A stretch of 20,517 nucleotides of DNA, from assembly GCA_002305955.1 (NCBI GenBank), contig DBRH01000071.1, forward strand, positions 54,773 to 75,289, given 5' to 3'. This DNA is from Kosmotogaceae bacterium UBA1373 (GTDB lineage Bacteria; Thermotogota; Thermotogae; Petrotogales; Kosmotogaceae). The translations under genes and the position numbers were made by a program. Every line of letters starts with the position of its first letter. Within the stretch, counting starts at the first letter, position 1. Below, one piece after another: positions 13,835 through 20,517 of this stretch. A model generated the notes under the pieces. The model did not search any database and was not told the DNA's origin. It was given only the letters and a program-made list of their open reading frames with translations.

Positions 13835-14302
13835 ATGAAATGCGATCAGCTCAGAACGGAGCTGAAAAAGAGAAACCAGAGGATGACGGCCCAGAGAGAT
13901 ATAGTTCTGAAGTCTTTTATCGAGGCGGAAACAGATCATCTGAGCGCCGACGAAGCTTACCGGAAAGTGATGGAGAAAAATTGCAGAATAAGCAAAGCGA
14001 CCGTCTACAGAACGGTCGAGCTCCTCGCCGGACTCGGGCTGTTGCGCAGGATCGTCTTCAGGGACGGAATAATAAGGTATGAACTGGTGAAGAAGGGCGA
14101 GCATCACCACCATCACGTTGTCTGCAACAGATGCGGTAGCGTCGTCGAATTTCCTCTGGATAATCTCGATGATCTGGAAGAACTGGTCAGGGAGAAGACG
14201 GGGTACACGATCGAAGATCATCAGTTGAAATTCTACGGCTTGTGCCCGAAATGCCAGAGCGAAAAGAAAACACAGAACAACAGAGACAGCGAAACCAAAT
14301 AA
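13835..14302 (+). CDS. Fur-family metalloregulator
   Basis: Winged-helix transcriptional regulator sensing a metal ion (Fur, Zur) or peroxide (PerR). The DNA-binding domain spans about residues 1-82, with the recognition helix near ISKATVYRTVELLAGLGLL. A C-terminal dimerisation domain begins with five consecutive histidines (90-94). The structural zinc site is intact with two CxxC pairs: CNRC (97-100) and CPKC (137-140). Length 155 is normal. ATG follows GGAGG with six bases of spacer, 26 bp behind nusA, so it is probably co-transcribed. Its last 70 bp, encoding the tail after roughly the second CxxC, overlap the end of convergent comEC. Which metal or peroxide it senses cannot be read from the sequence. 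Confidence 0.92.
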   Translation: MKCDQLRTELKKRNQRMTAQRDIVLKSFIEAETDHLSADEAYRKVMEKNCRISKATVYRTVELLAGLGLLRRIVFRDGIIRYELVKKGEHHHHHVVCNRCGSVVEFPLDNLDDLEELVREKTGYTIEDHQLKFYGLCPKCQSEKKTQNNRDSETK

Positions 14303-15579
14303 GCGCCCACACCTTCCAGTCTCATCACGGGTATCAATCCAGAGATCGTTTCGGTAGAGATTTCGAAGATTCTGGAAAGCTGCTTGAGTGCTCCGGCCAG
14401 AAAGTCGCAGATAGGGCCGAAGTTCAGCGCATCGAATATCATTAGCGAGATGACGCCTATATAGGAAGGTATGATGAACAGCGGTACCATGAGTATGGTG
14501 AGCGGGATACTGGCTACCGAGATGGTTCCGAAAACGTTGAGGGACAGAGGTATGACGGCGATCTGTGCGATAACGCCCGTCATGAAGGCCTGAAACATGA
14601 AGTTGTGCTCTGTGAATACTGGCAAAAAGATGAGCAGCATCGCGGTCGCGAAGAAACTGAGCTGGAAAGAGATCGATACGATTATCGACGGCTGAGATAA
14701 CATCATAAGTATACCGGTGAGTCCGAGAACGTTCAGTGGGTGTTGCCGATAGTCGATGAATTTGAAGAACGAATAGATGGCGAGCATTAGGAAGCTCCTC
14801 ATCGCCGAGATCGAGGGACCGGTCGCCATTGTGTAGAGAAAGATGAGCGATACGGAAAGCATCAATTTCGTCCTTCTTCCGAGAAGAAATCTGGATAAGG
14901 CATAGTTCGCGAACAGGTACATCATGCCGATATGGAGGCCCGAAACGGCGAACAGGTGGGCAACCCCCAGATTGGAAACCTCGTTCCTTGTACCGCTTTC
15001 CATAGATCTCCTGTCACCCAGAAAGACGGAGCCGGCCATTGTATCCAGCAACCCGTACTTCTTCAGTTTGTCTCTGGAATACCTTCCCGGCAAAGAGAGT
15101 AGTCTGAACCTCTCGAAATGGCCGTCGGCAACTGAATCTATAACGTAAAGCGGGAAGATGCTTCTGACCTCCATATTTCCGGCGGCCCAGATTATCTGTC
15201 CGGTGTAGAGCTCCTCATTGCTTTTTGAAAGCCTTATCTGGACCGTGTCTCTAAGAGAGCGCCAGTTCCCGTTGATCAATATCTTTCCTTCCGATGCCTC
15301 GACGAATCCCGTCCCTCCACGCGTAACGTATCCGGTGTACTCGATACCGCCCGGTTCGATCTTTCGAGGCACCATCATCTGTAAAGAGAGACCGGCCAGG
15401 AAAAAGGCCAGCCACAGAAACCTGTTGACCGATCTCTGCGAGATCAGAAAGGCTGCGGTCGAAAGCGACAGGAGCGCAATAGTACCGGCAGGAGACGAAA
15501 AGGCTAGGAGTATCGACAGCCCGCCTAGAATAATAGCAAAGAGATAATAGATCAGTGGAAACTCTGTGTTACTCTTCAA
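14233..15579 (-). CDS. comEC: ComEC/Rec2-family membrane protein, short form without beta-lactamase domain
   Basis: Multi-spanning protein of the family that forms the inner-membrane channel for single-stranded DNA in natural transformation. An N-terminal hydrophobic region is followed by a soluble OB-like DUF4131 segment (about 70-150, with TGYVTRGGTGFVEAS and GQIIWAAGNM). The competence domain carries the diagnostic GVAHLFAVSGLHIGMMY, then TGPSISAMRSFLM and several further helices to the C-terminus. At 448 residues it lacks the metallo-beta-lactamase domain of full-length ComEC (about 700-800 residues); this could be a separate gene or absent. Start is TTG at 15579 behind GGGGGGATGG; no in-frame ATG lies nearby. 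The 3' end overlaps fur by 70 bp tail to tail. No other competence gene is adjacent. Confidence 0.9.
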   Translation of the reverse strand: MKSNTEFPLIYYLFAIILGGLSILLAFSSPAGTIALLSLSTAAFLISQRSVNRFLWLAFFLAGLSLQMMVPRKIEPGGIEYTGYVTRGGTGFVEASEGKILINGNWRSLRDTVQIRLSKSNEELYTGQIIWAAGNMEVRSIFPLYVIDSVADGHFERFRLLSLPGRYSRDKLKKYGLLDTMAGSVFLGDRRSMESGTRNEVSNLGVAHLFAVSGLHIGMMYLFANYALSRFLLGRRTKLMLSVSLIFLYTMATGPSISAMRSFLMLAIYSFFKFIDYRQHPLNVLGLTGILMMLSQPSIIVSISFQLSFFATAMLLIFLPVFTEHNFMFQAFMTGVIAQIAVIPLSLNVFGTISVASIPLTILMVPLFIIPSYIGVISLMIFDALNFGPICDFLAGALKQLSRIFEISTETISGLIPVMRLEGVGAYLVSLSLLFCVFFSLWHFGHKP

Positions 15580-15648
15580 AAGTCCATCCCCCCGACTAAT
15601 TGTACAACCCGTTTGAAATCTTTTGTATAGGGGTATCTGAAATTCACT

Positions 15649-15659
15649 TGTGATAAAAT
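15649..15659 (+). promoter_or_regulatory. Weak candidate promoter for csaB
   Basis: TGTGATAAAAT gives an extended -10-like element about 35 bp before the csaB start within the 111 bp divergent comEC-csaB gap. No convincing -35 box is at the right distance. On the minus strand, TACAAT at 15604-15599 may serve comEC. Nothing else is seen in the gap. Confidence 0.3.
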
Positions 15660-15690
15660 ACTATTGTCTAATGTTCCCGGAGGTTATGTT

Positions 15691-16758
15691 GTGAGACAAT
15701 TTCCGTTTGGCGGGTTAACTCTGGTGGGTTACTACGGTTATGACAACCTTGGTGACGATCTTTTGTTGCTCTCTTCTCTTACGCTACTGGAAGAGATAGA
15801 ATTCAGCGGTCCCGTCTTTCTGCCAGCCGCAACTCCGGTCGAAAAGGTCTCTGGAAGGTTTCCGGAGAAACTGGACATACGGATCATAAAAAGATTCGAC
15901 CCGCGAGAGCTCGCCCTGGCCATAGGCCGCTCGGTGATGACCGTCTTCGGCGGGGGAAATCTTTTGCAGGACTGCACTAGCTGGAGAAGCTTCATCTACT
16001 ACTACGGACTGGCCAGATACACTTTGAGAAAGGGAAAGCCGCTCCTCTTTCTTTCCCAGGGTTTCGGGCCCGTTGAGCATAGATCCAACAAAAAGGCTCT
16101 GGACAGAATCCTCTCGAATCCTCTCACCTCGGGAGTGATGAGGGACGATTGCAGCTTCCAGCACTTCTATTCGCTTTCGAAGAACGTCCATCCCGGCACC
16201 GATTATGGACCTTACTACCTTTTCAAGAAGGAAATTCTCCCCAAAAGGAGGCGAAGTGAAACGGGCCTGGCGGTGATCGTTCTGAAAAACGGAACGAAGG
16301 TCGATGATGTTCTGAAAGCCTTGAAACTGAACAACATAACCGCCGTCTGCGCGATCGGTTTTCACAACCATCACGACGAAGAGAAGAGAAGAGAGCTCGA
16401 GGAGAAGGCGAGAGTGAACGGCTTCAAGATCTACAAGACTTCCACAGATATGGAAGGTGTCATAGATGTATTCAACAGCGCACAACTTATAATCACCGAG
16501 AGACTCCACGGAGCGATACTGGCAATCTCCATGGGAATACCCTTCGTGTGGCGTAAAAACAGCAAACTCGACAGTTTCGTCAAGTCGCTGGACGGTCGAT
16601 GCGACCTCAACTTTGAGGATGGTTGCGAGGGTTTGACGATAGCGATCAACAACTCTTTGAAGTACTCGGTCGATCTTAAGGGAGAATATCTCTCCCGCCT
16701 GAACGAAACTGTAGAGACAAGCAAAGGAATTATGAGAAAAATTATAGATAGAGGGTGA
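15691..16758 (+). CDS. csaB: Polysaccharide pyruvyl transferase, CsaB family
   Basis: Predicted to transfer pyruvate from phosphoenolpyruvate to a sugar of a cell-surface polymer; in Gram-positives CsaB pyruvylates the secondary wall polymer that anchors SLH-domain proteins. The 355-residue reading shows the N-terminal LVGYYGYDNLGDDLLLLSSL, the TVFGGGNLLQD motif, LLFLSQGFGPV, and the late signature ITERLHGAILAISMGIPFV typical of pyruvyl transferases. Thermotogota carry SLH-type outer-sheath proteins, so a role in sheath anchoring is an inference. The frame opens at TTG 15664, but GTG at 15691 follows GGAGG by seven bases and is preferred. The next gene starts four bases after the stop. Confidence 0.88.
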   Translation: MRQFPFGGLTLVGYYGYDNLGDDLLLLSSLTLLEEIEFSGPVFLPAATPVEKVSGRFPEKLDIRIIKRFDPRELALAIGRSVMTVFGGGNLLQDCTSWRSFIYYYGLARYTLRKGKPLLFLSQGFGPVEHRSNKKALDRILSNPLTSGVMRDDCSFQHFYSLSKNVHPGTDYGPYYLFKKEILPKRRRSETGLAVIVLKNGTKVDDVLKALKLNNITAVCAIGFHNHHDEEKRRELEEKARVNGFKIYKTSTDMEGVIDVFNSAQLIITERLHGAILAISMGIPFVWRKNSKLDSFVKSLDGRCDLNFEDGCEGLTIAINNSLKYSVDLKGEYLSRLNETVETSKGIMRKIIDRG

Positions 16759-16762
16759 TGAG

Positions 16763-17863
16763 ATGTGGAGATACTTTCTACCAACGAGAATCTTCTCGGG
16801 AAGCGGTGTCCTGAAAAGTAACCAGACGGTCTTCAAAGAGAATGGAACGAAAGCCCTCGTAGTTACCGGTAGATCATCGGCCCGGCTCAGCGGCGCCCTT
16901 GACGATGCAATCGAGATTCTCAAGAACCTCGATGTGCCTTATGCGCTCTTCGACGAGGTCGAGGAGAACCCATCCTTTGCGACGGTTGAGAAGGGTGGAA
17001 GGATCATGGAGGAGAACGACTGTGATTTCGTTGTCGCCATCGGTGGAGGCAGTCCGCTCGATGCGGCCAAGGCTATCTCGGCTCTCAACAAAAACAGAGA
17101 AATAACCTGCGACGACCTTTATCGAGGCGATTCGCTGGTGGCCTTTCCGATAATAGCGATTCCCACAACCTCGGGAACCGGAAGCGAGGTGACGCCCTAC
17201 TCGATCCTGACCGACGGTAACGGTATAAAGAAAGGGTTCGGAATGCCCTCGGCTTTTCCGATCGTTTCCTTTCTGGATGCAGGATACACCCTCACCATGT
17301 CCCGAGAGGTGACTCTGGCCACAGCTCTGGATGCGTTATCCCATTCACTCGAGGGAGAGATAGTGAACAACGGATACAACCCTCTGGTGAAAATGCTCTC
17401 CGTAGAATCCACCGGAATAATCTATCGTGTTCTTCCCCGGCTTATCGACAGAGAAAGAGATTTCGCCCTTAGAGAGAAAATGCAGTACGCCGCCATGCTC
17501 GCCGGCATGGTGATAGCCCATACAGGCACCACGGCCGTTCATGCGGCCGGCTATCCGCTCTCTTCGTTCAAAGGCGTCAAGCATGGAATCGCAAACGCCG
17601 TGACTATGATAAAGGTCTTCGAAAGAATAGCGCAGGCCGATCCCGAAAGGATAGCCAGAGCCATCGAGCCATTCAAGGATCTCGGGGAGCTCGAAGACTT
17701 CCTCGATAGCTTCAGGGTCCAGGAAATGGCGCCTATTCTCACCGAGGAGGAGGTACAGAGATGGTCGGAACTGTCGTCGAAGGCCTCTCACAATAAGAAA
17801 ACTCCTGGAGATCTCGATAGAGACTTTTACGTAGAACTCTACAGGGGGCTGGGGAAACGTTGA
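16763..17863 (+). CDS. Iron-containing alcohol dehydrogenase (group III)
   Basis: NAD(P)-dependent oxidoreductase interconverting alcohols and aldehydes or ketones with a metal at the active site. The N-terminal dinucleotide domain carries the GGGSPLDAAK motif (94-103) and IPTTSGTGSE (133-142). The C-terminal helical domain has all four expected metal ligands: Asp190 and His194 in LDALSHSLEG, His260 in AVHAAGYPL and His274 in GVKHGIANA. At 366 residues it is of normal length, slightly short. The ATG follows GAGGGTGATGAG closely after csaB, so it is in the same operon. The stop overlaps the TTG of the next gene (TTGA). Substrate cannot be predicted. Confidence 0.94.
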   Translation: MWRYFLPTRIFSGSGVLKSNQTVFKENGTKALVVTGRSSARLSGALDDAIEILKNLDVPYALFDEVEENPSFATVEKGGRIMEENDCDFVVAIGGGSPLDAAKAISALNKNREITCDDLYRGDSLVAFPIIAIPTTSGTGSEVTPYSILTDGNGIKKGFGMPSAFPIVSFLDAGYTLTMSREVTLATALDALSHSLEGEIVNNGYNPLVKMLSVESTGIIYRVLPRLIDRERDFALREKMQYAAMLAGMVIAHTGTTAVHAAGYPLSSFKGVKHGIANAVTMIKVFERIAQADPERIARAIEPFKDLGELEDFLDSFRVQEMAPILTEEEVQRWSELSSKASHNKKTPGDLDRDFYVELYRGLGKR

Positions 17864-19035
17864 ATTCCGCCGTACTGAAGAGGAACATCAAAAGGCGCAT
17901 CTCGGCAGGGCACCCCTGGATCTACGATAATGAAATCGAAAGGTGCGAATCACCGCTCGATGGAAGCCTGGTCGATGTTTTCACTTTTTCCGGCCAGTTC
18001 GTGGGACGCGGATACTACAATTCGAACTCGATCATACGCATAAGGCTCCTGACGCGGAAGAATGTGCCAATAGACAGAGAATTCTTCAAAGAAAGGTTTT
18101 CCAGGGTCTTTCGCGCCAGAGAAGGCCTTCTACGTAACAGCAACGCGGTACGGGTCATATTCGGAGAGGCAGACGGAGTACCGGGTTTGATTGTTGACAG
18201 GTTTTCCGACTATCTGGTCGTTCAGTTCAACACCCTTGGAATAAACACTTTCAGGGACGAAATAGTCGAATCGCTCGTGAAACTCTTCAACCCTCCGGGG
18301 ATCTATGAAAAGAGCGAGGGTCTGGCGCTGAGCAAAGAGGGTTTGGAGAGAAGAGAGGAATGGATACACGGCAAAGGGCCTGAGTTGATCCCTTTCGTGT
18401 TGAACGGCATCAGATTTCTTGCAGACACGAAGGGCCAGAAGACCGGTTTTTTCCTCGATCAACGTGAAAATGCCCTAAGGCTCTCGCCCATGAGTGATGG
18501 TGGAAAGGTGATCGATCTCTTCTCGTACACGGGAAATTTTGCGCTTCACTGTCTCGCCGGAGGCGCCAGAGAGGCAACGTTAGTCGATATATCCCAGAGA
18601 GCCCTGGATGTGGCCAGGGAAAGTGCTTCACTCAACGGATGGAAAGACAGGTGCACTTTCATCACCGCCAACGCCTTCGATTATTTACGTGAAAGCGATC
18701 AGTCGTCGGCCGATATAATCGTTATCGATCCTCCCGCAATGGCTAAATCTTCCTCATCTAAGGCGAATGCCCTGAGGGGGTATAAAGAATTAAACCTCAG
18801 GGCAATCAAGAGCCTCAGGAGCGGTCGTCTTCTTGCCACTTCGTCCTGTACACAGATACTTTCTGAGGAGGAGTGGCAGAGATCGATAAACGAAGCCTTT
18901 CAGGACAGCAAGAAACTGGGGATCGTCTCTTTCAGGGGAGGTCAACCTCCCGACCACCCGGAGGTCAGTTCCATATACGAGACGAAGTACCTCAAATTCC
19001 TTATATACAGGGTGTTTGGTATCAACGAGTTTTGA
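17860..19035 (+). CDS. rlmI: PUA-domain class I rRNA methyltransferase, RlmI-like
   Basis: SAM-dependent (cytosine-C5)-type rRNA methyltransferase. The N-terminal PUA domain (about 1-75: HPWIYDNEIE, GQFVGRGYYN) is followed by a linker with GVPGLIVDRFSDYLVVQ. The Rossmann methyltransferase domain carries KTGFFLDQREN, DLFSYTGNFALHCL, the catalytic-loop DPPAMAKS and SSCTQ with the nucleophile cysteine. At 391 residues it matches E. coli RlmI (m5C1962 of 23S rRNA), although related proteins modify other sites or act on other RNAs, so the exact target is open. The TTG start overlaps the alcohol dehydrogenase stop, implying translational coupling; GGGG-rich sequence just upstream may serve as a weak binding site. 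Confidence 0.88.
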   Translation: MNSAVLKRNIKRRISAGHPWIYDNEIERCESPLDGSLVDVFTFSGQFVGRGYYNSNSIIRIRLLTRKNVPIDREFFKERFSRVFRAREGLLRNSNAVRVIFGEADGVPGLIVDRFSDYLVVQFNTLGINTFRDEIVESLVKLFNPPGIYEKSEGLALSKEGLERREEWIHGKGPELIPFVLNGIRFLADTKGQKTGFFLDQRENALRLSPMSDGGKVIDLFSYTGNFALHCLAGGAREATLVDISQRALDVARESASLNGWKDRCTFITANAFDYLRESDQSSADIIVIDPPAMAKSSSSKANALRGYKELNLRAIKSLRSGRLLATSSCTQILSEEEWQRSINEAFQDSKKLGIVSFRGGQPPDHPEVSSIYETKYLKFLIYRVFGINEF

Positions 19036-19071
19036 TTTTCCTTTCTGTTGCGAGCTCTTGTTAATGTACAA

Positions 19072-19080
19072 TGTTATAAT
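19072..19080 (+). promoter_or_regulatory. Extended -10 promoter for minD-minE
   Basis: TGTTATAAT is a perfect TGnTATAAT, 33 bp before the minD start, in the short gap after the methyltransferase gene. No good -35 hexamer is at 16-18 bp. There is no terminator hairpin in the gap, so readthrough from upstream is also possible. Confidence 0.55.
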
Positions 19081-19113
19081 TCATAAAAGTCTAACGGCTG
19101 GAGGTTGATGGAA

Positions 19114-19926
19114 ATGGCCAAGGTATTCGTTGTGACTTCCGGAAAAGGGGGAGTCGGAAAGACGACAGTAACGGCCAATATCGGTTGTGCTCTCGCCAAC
19201 AAGGGCGCCAAGGTCTGTTTAATAGACGCAGACATAGGTCTGAAGAACCTTGATATCGCCCTGGGTCTGGAGAACAGAGTTGTGCATACGATACTGGACG
19301 TTGCGAACGGAAAAGTAACGGCTTCTGAGGCTCTGGTGAGGCACAAACAGATAAAGGGGCTGTACCTTCTGGCGGCATCGCAGATAGCGACCAAGGAGAT
19401 GCTCTCTCCCGAGGACATGAAGAAAATCGTGGCGGAGATTTATCCGAAGTTCGACTATATCATCGTCGATTCCCCCGCCGGAATCGAAAGAGGCTTCAGA
19501 AACGCTATCGCTGCTGCCGAAAGGGCTTTGGTGGTTACCACCCCGGAGCTTCCAGCTATTACCGACGCAGACAGAGTCATAGGGCTCCTGGAAAACTCCG
19601 GTATGCTCGAGAGCAATATACGCCTTCTCATAAACCGTTTCAAGATACAGATGGTTAAGCGCGGAGACATGCTCACCAGGGAAGATATACAGGGAAACCT
19701 CGCCATAGACCTCATCGGCATCATCCCCGACAGCGACGAAGTGATCGTGGCGACAAACAAGGGCGTGCCGGTTGTCCTCAACGGAAACGGTGAGGGGATC
19801 GGAAGGGTTTTCAACAACATCGCCCAGAGAATAAAAGGGGAAGCGATTCCAGTCGAAAACGACATCCAGGAACAGGGATCCCGCGGATTCCTGGAATTCC
19901 TCAAGCGACTTTTCAGAAGAAACTGA
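19114..19926 (+). CDS. minD: Septum site-determining ATPase MinD
   Basis: Membrane-associated P-loop ATPase that, with MinC and MinE, keeps division away from the poles. In the 270-residue reading the deviant Walker A (GKGGVGKTT) lies at about 10-18, followed by CLIDADIGLKNLDIALGLENR and the Walker B-like YIIVDSPAGIE. The C-terminus ends in an amphipathic helix (GFLEFLKRLFRRN), the membrane-targeting sequence. GGAGG at 19100-19104 is nine bases before ATG 19114; the upstream in-frame TTG and ATG at 19105 and 19108 are too close to it. minE follows by 16 bp, while minC is not in the window. Confidence 0.97.
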   Translation: MAKVFVVTSGKGGVGKTTVTANIGCALANKGAKVCLIDADIGLKNLDIALGLENRVVHTILDVANGKVTASEALVRHKQIKGLYLLAASQIATKEMLSPEDMKKIVAEIYPKFDYIIVDSPAGIERGFRNAIAAAERALVVTTPELPAITDADRVIGLLENSGMLESNIRLLINRFKIQMVKRGDMLTREDIQGNLAIDLIGIIPDSDEVIVATNKGVPVVLNGNGEGIGRVFNNIAQRIKGEAIPVENDIQEQGSRGFLEFLKRLFRRN

Positions 19927-19942
19927 GAGGGAGTTGAAGCGT

Positions 19943-20218
19943 ATGTTCTTTGGACTTTTCAGAAAAAAGAAGAAGACTGAAGGAAGCAGAAAAGAAGCGA
20001 AGGATAGACTGGAATCGATCACCGGCGGTAGAAGATACTCCGTGCCGGTTCGAGAAGTGATTCCTCAAGAGCTTCTCCAATCCAGCGGCAAGGATATGAT
20101 CTACCAGATAAAGGCTTACGTCGCCGACAAATACAAGGTAAAAGAAGAGAACGTCAAGGTCCAGCTCGAAGAGCACAACGGTTATGTTGTGATAATCACC
20201 AACGTTGTCTTCCACTGA
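19943..20218 (+). CDS. minE: Cell division topological specificity factor MinE
   Basis: Stimulates MinD ATPase and drives its release from the membrane. The 91-residue reading begins MFFGLFRKKKK, a short amphipathic membrane-targeting start with a basic cluster. The MinD-contact region EAKDRLESIT and a C-terminal alpha-beta dimerisation domain (ELLQSSGKDMIYQIKAYVAD, VKVQLEEHNGYVVIIT) follow. Conservation with proteobacterial MinE is low, but length, layout and position behind minD support the call. ATG at 19943 follows GAGAGGGAG by nine bases; the in-frame TTG at 19934 sits directly next to the binding site and is less likely. Confidence 0.88.
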   Translation: MFFGLFRKKKKTEGSRKEAKDRLESITGGRRYSVPVREVIPQELLQSSGKDMIYQIKAYVADKYKVKEENVKVQLEEHNGYVVIITNVVFH

Positions 20219-20221
20219 GCC

Positions 20222-20517
20222 ATGGTATATACGATAAAAAGCGGTAAGCGTGTTGAATTCATAGACATCACCGATCTGGTTCACCAGTCTCTCAGAGAAT
20301 CACGTGTCTCCCACGGTGTGGTCAACGTGTTCGTACCCCACACGACGGCCGGCGCAACGGTAAATGAAAACTCCGACCCGAACGTTGTAGAGGATATGAT
20401 AAACTGGCTGGGTCGTTTGGTGCCGGTCAGTGAAGAGTTCAGGCATTTCGAAGGAAATTCTGACGCCCATATCAAAGCCACCCTTGTAGGTTCTTCGGTA
20501 AATATTCCATTCAGCGA
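20222..20517 (+). CDS. yjbQ: YjbQ/UPF0047 family protein, cut by window end
   Basis: Partial gene of 98 codons, open at the window edge. The translated start MVYTIKSGKRVEFIDITDLV is followed by family hallmarks: VPHTTAGATVNENSDPNV, and FEGNSDAHIKATLVGSS, containing the conserved histidines and aspartates of UPF0047. The full family length is about 130-140 residues, so roughly three quarters is present. Members are small trimeric proteins for which a weak thiamine phosphate synthase activity has been reported; the physiological role is unsettled. The ATG begins three bases after the minE stop, indicating co-transcription with minDE. Confidence 0.93.
   Translation, partial: MVYTIKSGKRVEFIDITDLVHQSLRESRVSHGVVNVFVPHTTAGATVNENSDPNVVEDMINWLGRLVPVSEEFRHFEGNSDAHIKATLVGSSVNIPFS

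Noticed and set aside
15784..16923. 379-codon minus-strand frame opposite csaB and the alcohol dehydrogenase gene
   Set aside because: Antisense to well-supported genes with clear motifs; no domain or ribosome binding site supports it.
1..20517. CRISPR array, IS element, prophage, tRNA or riboswitch
   Set aside because: No regularly spaced repeats, transposase or phage proteins, cloverleaf-like segment or known riboswitch core was recognised on either strand by reading. A covariance-model scan (Infernal/Rfam) would settle the RNA question.

Overview
The window reads as a compact chromosomal segment from a bacterium of the Thermotogota, most likely a mesophilic or moderate member such as Mesotoga/Kosmotoga. 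This is inferred from protein character, not from a marker gene: a NusA of 342 residues without C-terminal extensions, a zinc-less Thermotoga-like GluRS, a RimP-NusA-Fur cluster, MinD/MinE, a CsaB-type pyruvyl transferase, and many TTG/GTG starts behind strong GGAGG ribosome binding sites. Base composition is close to half GC. No IS element, phage gene, CRISPR array, tRNA or rRNA was seen. Coding density is very high and no gene-free stretch exceeds 300 bp.

Region 1 (12-7429, minus strand) is a single tight gene string. In transcription order it is rodA, ftcD, hutI, rlmH, a CNNM/CBS/CorC membrane protein, cdd, a Nudix ADP-ribose pyrophosphatase-like gene and gltX. Neighbours overlap or lie 1-32 bp apart. 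It mixes cell-wall elongation, the last two steps of a histidine-type degradation route feeding formimino groups into the folate pool, rRNA methylation, nucleotide salvage/housecleaning and tRNA charging.

Region 2 (7430-11040) starts with panB and birA on the plus strand, joined by an apparent 19-codon translationally coupled mini-ORF. A small S4 RNA-binding protein (RqcP/YabO type) converges on birA. Next comes an isolated near-consensus promoter that runs straight into an intrinsic terminator, then an exported DUF3352-like protein of unknown function on the minus strand. A divergent control region with a perfect 8+8 bp inverted repeat separates this gene from an orphan ABC-2 permease.

Region 3 (11041-15579) holds the ABC-2 permease and then the rimP-nusA-fur operon. 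That operon has a textbook TTGACT-17-TATAAT promoter and an intrinsic terminator just before the rimP ribosome binding site, which suggests attenuation, perhaps autogenous through NusA. A ComEC channel protein without the metallo-beta-lactamase domain converges on fur with a 70 bp overlap.

Region 4 (15691-20517, plus strand) has a csaB / iron alcohol dehydrogenase / rRNA methyltransferase operon followed by minD-minE-yjbQ, with yjbQ cut by the window end. Most of the window is housekeeping. The points most worth a second look are regulatory or small: the rimP-nusA leader, the promoter-terminator cassette at 9484-9571, the inverted repeat at 10964-10985, and the panB-birA mini-ORF. I found no clear sign of a wholly new multi-gene system. 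Many gene starts were set here from ribosome binding sites rather than from the longest reading frame.
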